Notes: generated by a model from the letters alone, not told the origin. DNA of 64,000 nt from Arion vulgaris (GCA_020796225.1 CM036768.1:41614789-41678788); one strand, 5' to 3'; positions 44,225 through 55,145 are shown, numbered from the stretch's first letter. Numbers and translations: made by a program.

Positions 44225-44600
44225 TGGAATTCAAACTGATATAAAATAACAGAGGAGTTAGGGGTAATAAAAGAGCTGATAGATTGGCTGGCTTAGCTAC
44301 AATATCAGAGGAGCTGCAATGGATCGAAGGGATATTCTTCACGCATTGAGAGAGTCTTTCCGAACAGAGGCGTTTCAGGGCTGTGAATCCCACTCGCTTA
44401 CCAGATTGAAAGAGATGGTTATCAATATTGGTGCAGCCCGAAAAGAACGACATACTAAATATGCAAAGAGATTGATTAATCAACATCGAACTGGCGTGTT
44501 GTGTCGCTGGACGCTGCTGGATTTGCTGAGGCGGAGATCGGAGCACCTATGGACATGTCCGGAGTGCTATGATGATAGTCCTCATATAACCGATAACTGA
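44225..44600 (+). pseudogene. LINE-A copy 2 (RNase H end and C-terminal tail)
   Basis: GNKRADRLAGLATISEE (about 44262-44314) is the NExAD end of RNase H. The frame at 44319-44600 (93 codons) continues MDRRDILHALRESF, then NIGAARKERHTKYAKR and LINQHRTGVLCRWTLLDLLR, ending WTCPECYDD. It is the best-kept copy of the family's C-terminal tail. The Cys pair CPEC suggests a small metal-binding end, which is inference. Upstream RNase H sequence is not recognisable, and the long minus-strand frame over it (43992-44546) is antisense. Confidence 0.82.
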
Positions 44601-44639
44601 TAACAGAGCAGTTCAACTACTTAAGCAGCAATTTGATTG

Positions 44640-45165
44640 CACACAAAATATTAAAAGAAAAAGTATGCTACAAACAGCCAAAGCAATATCAGCTTTTACA
44701 AATATAAATAAAATATTGAACTGCAAGTTATATAGTTCTAAAACTAACTTACGGAGTTCATATTCATATGCCAGCGAGAGTTGGAAAATGACTAAAATAT
44801 AAAGCAAGTTCAATACATTTGAAAATAGATGTCTGCGAAAAACAATGAACATAAAATCGGACGAATTCAGAGAAGTGATGAAATCAGAGAAATTTCTGGT
44901 CAACCACTAGAAACAACTGTTATAAGAAGGAGAAGATGGATATATGTTGGACATACCTTGATCAGAAATGATCAAAGATTACCAAAGCAGGCCTTGAAAT
45001 GGGAGCAATGGTTCAAGAAAGAGAGGACGACTTAAGGAGACCCTGAAACTAATCTTTCTGAGACAGGCATGAAATATCAAACTCAGCTCCATGGGTGCGA
45101 TTGAGTGAGTTGTCCAGGATAGAACGGTATGGAGAAATTTCGTGCAGGTCATATGTAACGTATAA
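44640..45165 (+). pseudogene. RTE/SR2-like LINE 3' fragment
   Basis: The frame at 44829-45035 reads RNSDE-like residues, then ISGQPLETTVIRRRRWIYVG, HTLIRNDQRLPKQALKWE, and a downstream frame gives RERGRLKETLK-type residues. This is the C-terminal region of an RTE-type ORF2. Stops break the upstream part (44640-44830, SSYSYASESWKMTK-like). It ends about 45165. Confidence 0.8.
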
Positions 45166-45584
45166 CAGTACGAGAGGAATTACTCATATTATTAGTATAT
45201 TCTGTTTACAAATAGCTACCTGCTTTGACCTGGTTGACCAGCGTGTAATGTATTGCTAATTTTCTTTGTAACTGTCCACAAATGTTTGTTTCTGATGATT
45301 CAACCTGTGATATGTATGTTCAAGTAACATTTGATCAAGTGATTCTATCGATGAGGCTGATAATAGCTTTAGTGAAACTGAAAGTGATAGAACAGATCAT
45401 AGCAAAAAAACAAAAACAGCTTAATTATGGTTCAGGGTATAACCTTCTGAAGATGATGGAATTGTGTAACATCAGTTCTGTGAACTCACTGGCGCAAAAC
45501 ATATGCCACATTAAGACTATACGCCGGTTTGGTTTCTTTAAAACTGTTTCTAACTCTTGAGCTATTGATATTATTTCTAAAAGA

Positions 45585-45753
45585 ACTAATAGCTATGCCA
45601 CTAATTTCATTGAGAAAATAGCAATATTATCAAACGGCTAATAGCTATGCCACTAAATTCATTGAGATAAATAGCAATATTCTCTGAAGCTAATAGCTAT
45701 GCCACTAAATTCATTGAGATAAATAGCAATATTCTCTGAAGCTAATAGCTATG
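45585..45753 (+). repeat. 52-bp minisatellite derived from piggyBac coding sequence, left part
   Basis: Three units of GCTAATAGCTATGCCACTAA then ATTCATTGAGATAAATAGCA then ATATTCTC. The first unit still reads TNSYATNFIEKIAIL in the transposase frame, the standard piggyBac TN.YA motif, so the array grew from the gene. It is cut at 45753 by a LINE insertion and resumes at 47104. Confidence 0.9.
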
Positions 45754-47103
45754 AAGTTAATAGTTTTCAAACTCCCAAAAAAGGCGATTTGTCAAATTGC
45801 AACAACTGGCGCGGAATAACTCTGCTATCAACACCTGGCAAACTATTCTGCAGTATTTTGATGGAGAGGCTGAAAAAGCCGTCGACGCAAGGCTAAGAGA
45901 AGAACAAGCTGACTTTCGTCCACATCGTTCTTGTACCGATCATATCTTCACGCTGAGATCCATTATAGAAGAATCAATTGAATTCCAGTCACCACTAGTG
46001 ATACATTTTATAGACTTTCAGAAAGCATTTGATAGTCTTCATCGTTCTACTCTCTGGGAGATTCTTAAGACCTACGGCTTCCAGGAAAAGTACATCAATA
46101 TTATAAAGCCTTCTATTCTGAAGCATCCTGCTGTGTAAGAACAGATGCAGGAAACTCAGACTGGTTCTGCAGTCAATTCGGTGTGAAGCAGGGCTGCGTG
46201 ATGTCACCTATGCTTTTGGGATAGCTATAGACTGGATCATGCGCAAATGCACCCAAGATGATCAACTAGGCATCAAATGGATTAATAACAGCAGACTATT
46301 TGATCTTGACTTTGCCGATGACGTGGCCATATTGAATTCAACCACACAAGCAACCCACAAACTAACGAGCAATCTTTGCACACTTGCAGAACAGGTTGGG
46401 CTCCAGATTAATTCTGCCAAGACCAAAATTATGGACCTCACAAACTCGACAGACAACATCGTAATAAATGGCCAAACACTGGAGAAGTTGAACATTTTAC
46501 ATATTTGGGTAGTAAAGTGTCAAACAACAGAGACACGATGAAAGAAATAAACTCTCGTATTGCTATAGCAGCTAGTGCCTTCACAAAATTAACGAATATC
46601 TGACAATCTCAAGACCTTAGTATATGCACAAAAGTTAAATTATTTAGGTCATGTGTGTTTCCTGTACTGACCTACGGATGTGAAAGTTGAAATCAACAAA
46701 GAAAATTGATAAGAAACTGGACAGCTTTGAGAATAAATGTCTACTAAAATTATTAAAAGTAAAATGGAGTGATTTCGTTTCTAACAACACAGTAGAGATA
46801 GAACACACCAACAACCCGTATCAAATATTATAAGGAAACGAAGGTGAAATATTTAGGTCATGTTCTTAGATCAGACGAAAAGAGACTAAATCGACAAGTC
46901 CTTATGTGGTCACCAGTTGGGAAGAGAAAACGTGGAAGACCAAAGACCACTCTTCGAAGAACCATCCAACAAGAAAGTAAACTATTGGGATGTAAGACCA
47001 TACAAGATCTCCAACTGCTAGCAAAGAACCGTATCACATGGAGATCTAAAACCTCTGCCCTATGTGCCGCCTTTGGCTCGAAAGGAATAAACTAACTAAC
47101 TAA
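45754..47103 (+). pseudogene. 5'-truncated RTE/SR2-like LINE inserted in the 52-bp array
   Basis: Flanked by a 12-bp target duplication CTAATAGCTATG (45742-45753 and 47104-47115). It begins mid-RT (LPKKGDLSNCNNWRGITLLS-like near 45768-45830), then DFRPHRSCTDHIFTLR (45914-45961), FIDFQKAFDSL with the first catalytic Asp intact (about 46010-46042), VKQGCVMSPM (46180-46210), and a YADD box reading FADDVA (46311-46328). The C-terminal part includes YLGHVLRSDEKRL (46847-46885) and GKRKRGRPKTTLRR (about 46918-46960), and ends SKGIN. The 3' end is a short (CTAA)n repeat, as in RTE elements. Several frame breaks. Confidence 0.88.
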
Positions 47104-47475
47104 CTAATAGCTATGCCACTCAGTTCATTGAGATAAATAGCAATATTCTCTGAAGCTAATAGTTATGCCACTAAGTTCATTGAGAAAAATAGCAATATTC
47201 TCAGAAGCTAATAGCTATGCCACTCAGTTCATTGAGAAAAATAGCAATATTCTCAGAAGCTAATAGCTATGCCACTCAGTTCATTGAGAAAAATAGCAAT
47301 ATTCTCAGAAGCTAATAGTTATGCCACTCAGTTCATTGAGATAAATAGCAATATTCTTATAAGCTAATAACTATGCCACTCAGTTCATTGAGAAAAATAG
47401 CAATATTCTTATAAGCTAATAACTATGCCACTCAGTTCATTGAGATAAATAGCAATATTCTCAGAAGCAAATCTA
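47104..47475 (+). repeat. 52-bp minisatellite derived from piggyBac coding sequence, right part
   Basis: About seven units continuing the array after the LINE, with variants AGTTATGCC / AGCTATGCC and AGAAAAAT / AGATAAAT. The array ends at GAAGCAAATC (47464), after which transposase coding resumes. The period of 52 is not a multiple of three, so the expanded gene is out of frame. Confidence 0.92.
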
Positions 47476-47894
47476 TTGTTCCAAATTTTAAACCAACCAC
47501 TATTCCAGAAATGAAGGCGTTTAAGGCAATAATATTGAATATGGGACGCAACCAAAAGCCCACACTTCTCTCGTACTGGACTACTTGCGAAAAATGCAAA
47601 TCTCAAGAACGCCTATGGTTTGAAAAACTAAGGCCTTGTGAGAGATTTGATTTGCTTAAGAATAATTTTCATATTGTAACTAATGAACTTTAGCACCACC
47701 AGGTGAAGATGGGTATGATCCATGTGGTAAATGTGCACGTCTTGTGGAACATACTAATAGACTTTTCAGACCACATTATAATCCAAAGCAGGAGTTATCT
47801 GTTTATGTGAGTCTAATTCTTACCAAACAAGAAAGCTCCAATTATGTAGTATATGTCCAATAAACAACACCACATGTTGGGAACATAATTGTGT

Positions 47895-48048
47895 ATACTG
47901 TGTGAGGTGACTACTACTGTATATATTTTAGGATGTTTTGTATATGGCATACTCTGTGAGTTGACCACTGCATATGTTCTAAGATGCTTTGTATAGTGTA
48001 TACTCTGTGAGTTGACCACTGCATATGTTCTAAGATGTTTTGTATACA
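47895..48048 (+). repeat. 51-54-bp tandem repeat inside the piggyBac relic
   Basis: Three units with ACTCTGTGAGTTGACCACTG then CATATGTTCTAAGATG. The unit reads TTAYVLRCFVY, the transposase segment after the first catalytic region. The unit lengths (54 then 51 bp) are multiples of three. An independent amplification from the 52-bp and 30-bp arrays in the same gene. Confidence 0.85.
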
Positions 48049-48609
48049 AGGAAAATATGGTTCAAAAAGAACCTTACTTTGAACTATCCCATAGAGTAGT
48101 TAGAAAGCTTCTACCAATTGGAAACTCTCTGAGAAAAAAATATGTTTTTGTGGACAACTTGTTTCAAGCGTTGAACTTATTACTGATCTTCCTTTGGAAG
48201 GAATGTACCTCACAGATACAATTCGACATAATCACCAAAACCTCACCAAGTCTATAAAAGGCATGCTTTAACCGAATGAAATTATGTGTTATAGGAGAGA
48301 AAGCATATTGGCTGTTGTATTTAGAGAGAAAAAATATCAAACAAAGTCAATTCTTTTAATATCCACTAAGAGAAAGTTGAACAGTCGATATTACTGTGAG
48401 GAGACGACAAATTGACCCGCAGCCTGCCCAGAAGTCCAAGCCTCGTGCTGTCTTACAGTACAACAAAAACCTGGGAGCTGTCGATCAAAGCGACATGTAT
48501 TCTTATTTAGATGAGAGAAGAACCCTCAAGTGCTTGCGTCATGTTGTATTCTTTATTTCCTGGAGCATGACAGTGAATGCTTACATTATATACTGCCAAA
48601 ATTCTTCAC

Positions 48610-48790
48610 ATAATTTGACATGTTATAACTTCACTACAAATATTGTGACATGTTATAACTTCTCTACAAATATTGTGACATGTTATAACGTCACTACAAA
48701 TATTGTGACATGTTAAAACTTCACTACAAATATTGTGACATGTTATAACTTCACTACAAATATTGTGACATGTTATAACTTCACTACAAA
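48610..48790 (+). repeat. 30-bp in-frame tandem repeat inside the piggyBac relic
   Basis: Six copies of TGACATGTTATAACTTCACT plus ACAAATATTG, reading CYNFTTNIVT. All units keep the transposase frame (48396-48998) except for one A for T change that makes a stop at 48714-48716. The last unit continues into TNFINELAKDYLDI, normal transposase sequence. Confidence 0.92.
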
Positions 48791-49010
48791 TTTTATTAAT
48801 GAACTTGCCAAGGACTATTTAGACATAACGAATCCTCCTCTTTCTGTTGATGCTGGCCACAGAGAATTTATAGATATTCAAAATAAAAATGAAAGAGACT
48901 GTTTAGTATGTAGCAACCACTTTCAGCCAGTGGAAGGACATGAAGCAGAACTATATGTTCTGCATGTTAAAGCGGTGTGCATCACAATTGTTTTATGAAA
49001 AGTCAGGGAA

Positions 49011-49314
49011 TAATAAAAAGATATGAAATAACATCTACCGCTGTATTTGGTTGTATGTATCTTACCTTAAAGTTTTCAATTCGTGTATTGTCTTTTCTAT
49101 TTTTACTTATGCAAATGATCTAGTTTGCATATGTATTAATTTGTTAACGTTATTCTTTGTCAGTAATGTACGTCAATATATACTCTTTCTATAAATATAT
49201 ATATTACATGGTATCAGAACAACAAAAAAAGTATCTGGAAAACAAAATACAACCACATTTACAATATATAAATATGATGGATTAGAGCAATGTAAACTTT
49301 GATTTTTATATCGG
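49011..49314. other. Unassigned AT-rich interval
   Basis: Nothing recognised; probable remains of the piggyBac 3' side. Confidence 0.4.
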
Positions 49315-49735
49315 AATGAAAAGGGTTTGGTTCCTTTCCCCACCTGAAGGCGGATATGCCTTGTAACTGAGTGTAGGGAGCAACGTACTCATACTCTAGA
49401 GAGGTTTGGGTTCCTTTCCCACACCATAAGTCGGATATGCCTGCGTAACGAGGTGTAGGGGAGCAACGTACTCATGCTCTAGAGAGGTTTGGGTTCCTTT
49501 CCCACACCATAAGTCGGATATGACTGCGTAACGAGGTGTAGGGAGCAACGTACTCATGCTCTAGAAGTTTGGGTTCCTTTCCCACACCATAAGTCGGATA
49601 TGACTGCGTAACGAGGTGTAGGGGAGCAACGTACTCATGCTCTAGAGAGGTTTGGGTTCCTTTCCCACACCATAAGTCGGATATGACTTCGTAACGAGGT
49701 GTAGGGGAGCAACGTACTTGTGCTGTAGGAGAAAA
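49315..49735. repeat. Minisatellite, unit about 82 bp, five copies
   Basis: The unit contains GGTTTGGGTTCCTTTCCCAC, ACCATAAGTCGGATATG, TGCGTAACGAGGTGTAGGG and GAGCAACGTACTCATGCTCT. Copies are very similar, so the expansion is recent. GC content is higher than the flanks. Origin unknown. Confidence 0.92.
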
Positions 49736-50139
49736 CCAACAGAAACGTGGCTAACTTGGTTGATAAGAAAGAACGAAAGCAAACAAGCAACATATACAAC
49801 AAATATTACTCACACACGGTTCTCTGAAGATGAAAATATGAATAGAACATCCAACATATTGAATACTTTATTCTAGCAATGTGAAGTAACGAGCATTGCA
49901 TACTGTATAGTCTGTAGAGAACACGTGACATTTCATTGTTTTCTATGTTCATATATAAATGTAAACATATTTGTGTGTGAGTGGTTGGTGTACATGTGCA
50001 CTACTATAATATAAATTATCCAAGTGTTCAATTGTTATGCTCTCAGATATGTATTTCTATTAAAATATTAGGAGGCAGTCAGTTATACAACCTGAGGTCA
50101 TATCAATATGTTTTACTTAAAGTTTTGTGTTATTGTTTA
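49736..50139. other. Unassigned AT-rich interval
   Basis: No recognised gene or repeat; its end merges into the next array. Confidence 0.4.
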
Positions 50140-50603
50140 GTGACTGTTGCATGTAGTAATATCACCTAATCCTACCGTTTGTTTGTAAACTTGTCAAGTG
50201 ACTGTTGCATGTAGTAATATCACCTAATCCTACCGTTTGTTTGTAAACTGTCAAGTGAGTGTTGCATGTAGTAATATCATCTAATCCTACAGTTTGTTTG
50301 TAAACTTGTCAAGTGAGTGTTGCATGTAGTAATATCACCTAATCCTACCGTTTGTTTGTAAACTTGTCAAGTGAGTGTTGCATGTAGTAATATCATCTAA
50401 TCCTACCGTTTGTTTGTAAACTTGTCAAGTGACTGTTGCATGTAGTAATATCACCTAATCCTACCGTTTGTTTGTAAACTTGTCAAGTGAGTGTTGCATG
50501 TAGTAATATCACCTAATCCTACCGTTTGTTTGTAAACTTGTCAAGTGACTGTTGCATGTAGTAATATCATCTAATCCTACCGTTTGTTTGTAAACTTGTC
50601 AAG
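50140..50603. repeat. Minisatellite, unit 58 bp, eight copies
   Basis: The unit is GTGACTGTTGCATGTAGTAA, TATCACCTAATCCTACCGTT, TGTTTGTAAACTTGTCAA. Two positions vary between units (GACTG/GAGTG and CACC/CATC) in mixed combinations. Highly homogeneous, hence recent. Confidence 0.95.
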
Positions 50604-50999
50604 AATGGTTTAATTTCTTATTATACAGTATTTTTGTATTTTTCTGATGTTTGTATTTAAGCCAGTATAATAATTAGTGCATAATAACCGTTTGGGTGTT
50701 AATTTTTGCTTTTTTTTTAGGTACTCATTAGACAAACCTCCACATTCTTTTTGGAAAAAATCAAGCTACCTAGCAAGGAAAATAGGTTAGTAAGCTCTTT
50801 TTAACTGTCGCTTGTTCTCTATATTTTCAACTCTTCATTGTATTCTACATTAACGTGTTTTTATTCTTTGTTTGTTGTAAATTATTATACATATTTGAAA
50901 ATGTTAGAGAAGATATAACTGATACATCAGACATTGATCAGATATAAGTGTAATTTATTAGACAGAATATCATATTAGCTCAGAGAATGGAAATACAAT
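50604..50999. other. Unassigned AT-rich interval
   Basis: No gene or known repeat is visible. Confidence 0.4.
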
Positions 51000-51490
51000 A
51001 CACAAACAATACAGAAAAAAGATTTACAACAAATTCTACTAGGATTAGATAGGAGAATAAAAGTACAAAACACAAACATCACAGATGGTACAACAAATTA
51101 TATCTAGATTAGATTTAAAGGATGGAAGTACAACACAAACACAACCGATGGTACAACAAATTCTAACTAGATTATATAAAAGCATAAAAGTACAATACAT
51201 AAACACAACTGATGATACAACAAATTCTAACTAGATTATATAAAAGCATAAAAGTACAATACATAAACACAACTGATGATACAACAAATTCTAACTAGAT
51301 TATATAAAAGCATAAAAGTACAATACATAAACACAACTGATGATACAACAAATTCTAACTAGATTATATAAGAGAATAGAAGTACAATACATAAACACAA
51401 CTACATAAATACAACAAATTCTAACTAGATTATATAAGAGAATAGAAGTACAATACATAAACACAACTACATAAATACAACAAATTATAA
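51000..51490. repeat. Minisatellite, unit about 60-66 bp, about eight copies
   Basis: Units contain ACAAATTCTAACTAGATTAT, then ATAAAAGCATAAAAGTACAA, then TACATAAACACAACTG. Left units are shorter and more variable; right units are nearly identical. The array ends one base before the TA target of the next mariner-like element. Confidence 0.92.
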
Positions 51491-51493
51491 CTA

Positions 51494-53447
51494 TAGTGCT
51501 TTTTAAAACGTTCGGTCAACGATTGACCTCAAATATCTCCATATTCATTGCATGGATGAACGTGACTTTTTACATGTGGTGTTGTATTTTCGATGTCCCA
51601 ACGATTTTCTAAAATTCAATGTTGCAGGTAGTGTACTTGCAACGGAGAATTCCTTTGATCTTTTCAAACCTAGTAATTTTTTTTTTAGTGCTGGAAGAAA
51701 ATAATTTACCGTAAATTTAAAAATCACATATTTTCGGCATAGGCGTATATACAATTCGAATTTTGGAGGGTGAGATAACTCATAGTATATAAATCATATA
51801 AAGTGTTTACTCACTTATTCTGAGTCCGATGAGTCTAACATATTGATGACTATTCTTGGCTACACGAACGACAGTCCATCTTTTTCCCAGTAGTCATTTT
51901 CCTCCTTTAAGACATGGTCTTCGCATTTACACCAATAATCTCTGTCTATCTTCGACAGGGCGGAATATGTTAGTTCTTTCATATTGCTTAGCTTGAAAGA
52001 TTTATTTTCAGCTGCTACCAGTCCTTTAACTTTGGCCCAAATGAGTTCAATTGGGTTTAAGTGTGAATGATAAGGTGGTAGTCTCAAACACACATGACCA
52101 TGCTGTTGAATCAACTTGTCTGTTTGGAATACCCTGGTCTTCTGTGATGTTTTAACACTAGATAGTAATTCAGGATTCAAAAACCCCTCATTAAATGGAA
52201 TGTTCTCCTTTCTGAGCCAAAGTTTTATAGCATCTTTTGTACTCGAAGATGTGGGGATTTTGTCTTTTTCTGACACAGTGTTGTGGTATGATGTGGAATC
52301 CAATCTCTAAATATGTTACCGTTCATCTCGGTATGATAGTCCCTGTTGTCCGTATAATTGGAAGTGAAAATAAGTTCAGCATCTTTAACCAACCCATTTT
52401 GTCTGCTGCCTGCATGTGCCATTATCAGACGTTGTCCTTTTCCACTAGGTGCATATCGTTTAATTGTTCCATCGGATAACTGCCACTCCTTTTCATTAGT
52501 GTATTGAGCATTGATCCAGGTTTCATCCACATACACAATATCGTAACCTTCATTACGCATTTCCCGTACTTCACGTAAATATTTACTTCTCAGACGTACT
52601 AAATGCGGCTTCTCGCAGATGACATTTCTCCCATTAGCGTACTTCCTAAAAATAAAGCCGATGCTTCTAACAGTTCTCCATAACGTTGATTTCGATACAT
52701 CAATGTCATTGTGTATTCTTAACCTAATCTTCAGCTTTCTTAGTGTCACAGTTTCTTTGGAATCGAACATTCTGCAAATTTCTCTTCTAATCACATCCCC
52801 GTCAAAATTGTCTACTACTTCCTTTCCGCTTGAGTCAATGTATTGACTGTACTGACAGCTCCATTAACATTGAGTAATTTATGTATATATCTTTTACTAA
52901 GTCCAAAGCATGCATAGTTCTCTGTTCAGGATTTGATATACTCCGATACAGTTTTCCACGATTAGATTCTCAGATAAAATATATATACATTTTCACAGCC
53001 ACTGTATGCAGTGTAAGAAACTTGATTTTCATACCCATTGTATAACAAATCTAGAATACTAAACGTTTTGTAATACACCTATGCTCTGAAAACACAAACG
53101 GTAAATTGTAACTAAACACACCGGAAGGATCATTATACATTTTTTAAAGTGCGATAAAGCGATTAAAATCGGGAAAACCACTTGAAAAACGTGCAAGTCG
53201 TGGAACTTGCAACATCTCACAAATAAGAAGGGTAATACTTCGCATTATATGGTTGAGCTAAGGAGATGGTCACTTTTATATACTTTACATAAAGAAAATT
53301 TTAAACCAAACGTTTATTATTGAGTAAAAAAATATAAACCTCGGGACATTACGATCATTAGATCATATGCAAAGTTACAACAATTACGGTCAAGCGGTTG
53401 TAGAGATATTAAGTTTTTCCCGAGGAAAATCATTTTGAAACACACTA
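51494..53447 (-). mobile_element. Mariner-like element 4, a second Sailor-type family, 1954 bp
   Basis: Inverted ends TAGTGCTTTTTAAAA (51494) and, from the right end inward, TAGTGTGTTTCAAAA, flanked by TA (51492-51493 and 53448-53449). Termini differ from those of elements 1-3 beyond the initial TAGT. It carries one transposase on the minus strand. Confidence 0.8.
51860..52862 (-). pseudogene. Mariner-like transposase, second family (DD83E spacing)
   Basis: The best-preserved transposase in the window: two overlapping frames (52794-52225 and 52303-51860) cover nearly all of it. A helix-turn-helix region (MFDSKETVTLRKLKIRLRIH) is followed by STLWRTVRSIGFIFRKY, the first Asp in IVYVDETWINA (about 52505-52540), SGKGQRLIMAHAG (about 52415-52455), the second Asp in MDSTSYHN (52280-52303) and Glu in LNPIELIWAKVKG (about 52018-52056). 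I count 83 residues between second Asp and Glu, as in copies 2 and 3. The sequence just before the second Asp is missing about 16 residues relative to copies 2 and 3, and the frame shifts there. Reading extends upstream of the first Met to about 52862 (YIDSSGKEVVDNFDGDV), so the true start lies further 5'. Confidence 0.88.
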
Positions 53448-53639
53448 TAGAAAGATACAGGATTCAGAAATAGTTAGGGGAGTTAACTCTTAGAAAAGCA
53501 CCACTATCAATTAAGATTATAGACACTGTAAGTTTCATTGTCTACATTCTAAATCATGCCACTCCATAGTTCGTCATTTTATGTGGCTACAATCAATTCT
53601 CGTAATATACAATTCATATACACATAGATTATATATAGA

Positions 53640-54245
53640 AAAACGAAGGTTATGGTTATCTCCAAGAAACAAGAAACACCACACTGCAATATCAAAATAA
53701 ATAACGTAACACTGAAACAAATCCACAGTTTCAAGTATCTGGGAACATTCTTAACATCACATGACATAGATTATGAGTAGAGTAGCTCAAGCGAAAGAAG
53801 CTTTAATGAAAATTTAAAAAAACACTATGCTTGAATTCACTATCAATGACACTGCAGAAACAAGTGCTATATTGAATCAATAAGTATGTATGGCGGCGAA
53901 TCATGGACAATGAACAAACAACTAATAAGATCATTGGAAGTCACAACGATGTGGTTCTACAAAAGAATGCTGAACATTCCATGGACAGCGAGGAAAACAC
54001 ATGATGAGGCTTTACATCAGGTCTGCACACAAAGAAACCTTATCAAGATAATACAAAATCAGACAATCAATGTTCCTCAGGCATATAATGCAAAGAGAAG
54101 CTTTAGAACATTTGATGACAACAGGTAAAATTTAAGGAATGAGAGATCGTAGAAGACAGAGGGATAAGTTGGATGGTCTGACATCGTGGTTCGACAAAAT
54201 ATCGACGTCAGAACTAATTAACTGCATCAAGGAGAGATAGTAGTG
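53640..54245 (+). pseudogene. LINE ORF2 3' fragment
   Basis: FKYLGTFLTSHD (about 53731-53765) is the post-RT FKYLG segment. The open frame 53886-54128 reads YGGESWTMNKQLIRSLEV, MWFYKRMLNIPWTARKTHDE, the standard RTE/CR1-type C-terminal region. Further residues LDGLTSWFDKISTSELIN (about 54168-54225 in another frame) match the end of such proteins. Only the last 200 or so codons are present. Confidence 0.82.
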
Positions 54246-54297
54246 GAAATACATGATTATAAACTCCTACGTCAGTAAGTATGAGATGTGTTTGAAC

Positions 54298-54355
54298 GAT
54301 ATATATATATATATAAAGATAAAGATATATATATATATTTATATATATATATATT
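54298..54355. repeat. (TA)n microsatellite
   Basis: Interrupted TA dinucleotide run directly after the LINE fragment. Confidence 0.9.
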
Positions 54356-54419
54356 TACAAACTGTTGAATGTATTGACATATAAATAAATGTATATTCGT
54401 CAAATGTGAAATATATAAA

Positions 54420-54670
54420 TGAACATGTATGCAGATGCAGTTAAATCCGGTTCAACTCCCGCAGTGATCATGGAATTTTTCCCGACCGCGACGGCTCTCA
54501 GGTCGACCCAGCCTCAATTGGGTACCAGACATGCTCTGGGAAGTAAAGGCGGCCTGCGTGATGCTGACCACATCACCCATCGTGTGCCGACGGTCAATAA
54601 AAATACAGGCCTAACACTGTATTGCCCTATATACCACAATATATGAAAGGTTCCTTTACTTTTTTTACTT
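54420..54670 (+). mobile_element. tRNA-related SINE
   Basis: The box B-like sequence GGTTCAACTCCCGC (54449-54462) is followed by GTCGACCCAGCCTCAATTGG, GTACCAGACATGCTCTGGGA and AGTAAAGGCGGCCTGCGTGA, a body I recognise from memory as common in molluscan SINEs. A TGCCCTATATACCAC segment and T-rich TTTACTTTTTTTACTTTTAGG tail end it near 54670. The box A half seems truncated. GC content is well above the flanks. No database check was possible. Confidence 0.65.
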
Positions 54671-55145
54671 TTAGGACTGATTGCACACCATACATGTGCA
54701 ACTATATGTGCTGGTACATAGATACATTCGTTATGGAATTTTAAAATTTATTATACACACTTAATATTGTATTTATTATTTTATACTTTTCAGTATTTTC
54801 ACCCTTTGTATTTACGCCTCCAGCGTTCAATATCAATGTTCCAGAGTGAGTAACGTATATGTGAACTATTCAACGAATGATAGTATTTAATTCAACAAGT
54901 TCATAAATACTGCAATTCCATCTTCGGTATGTTCGTCAGCATGCAGCGATTGACATTTCCAGCCTTCTATTTAGTTAATGAAACACTATTTGTACTTCTT
55001 TCTAGCGCCATCGTGTTTGGCAAAAGTCTCCTGCATTCAAAGCATGAACCTAGAGTGAAAGTCAACAAATGAATCATATGTCCTGCTCATTATTTAAATA
55101 GACGTCTTGAAAACAGTACTGACCATTGCTCTACTGTTAGATATC
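54671..55145. other. Unassigned AT-rich interval
   Basis: No recognised gene or repeat. Confidence 0.4.

Larger units (their letters stand above)
45280..49010 (+). pseudogene. piggyBac transposase relic with internal arrays and a LINE insertion
   Basis: A piggyBac-type cut-and-paste transposase spread over 3.7 kb because of internal expansion. An acidic N-terminus (SDDSTC, 45285) leads to a PVWFLKTV-like region near 45525 and the TNSYATNF motif near 45588-45611, where a 52-bp array begins. After the array come MKAFKAIILNMGRNQKPTLL (47511-47570), DPCGKCARLVEHTNRLF (about 47718-47768) and a degenerate first catalytic site: ELSVYVSLIL where ELSIDES is expected, so the Asp is lost. VFVDNLFQ (48146-48169) keeps the second Asp, and NKNLGAVDQSDM (about 48463-48498) keeps the third. 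A C-terminal Cys-rich region follows (DCLVCSNHF, 48897-48923). The TTAA ends were not found. Confidence 0.85.

Noticed and set aside
43992..44546. 184-codon open frame on the minus strand as a gene
   Set aside because: It is antisense to the LINE-A RNase H tail, which gives a clear family match on the plus strand; the minus frame is a shadow.
45754..47103. LINE here as part of the same insertion as the piggyBac relic
   Set aside because: A clean 12-bp duplication of the 52-bp array unit on both sides shows a separate, later insertion.
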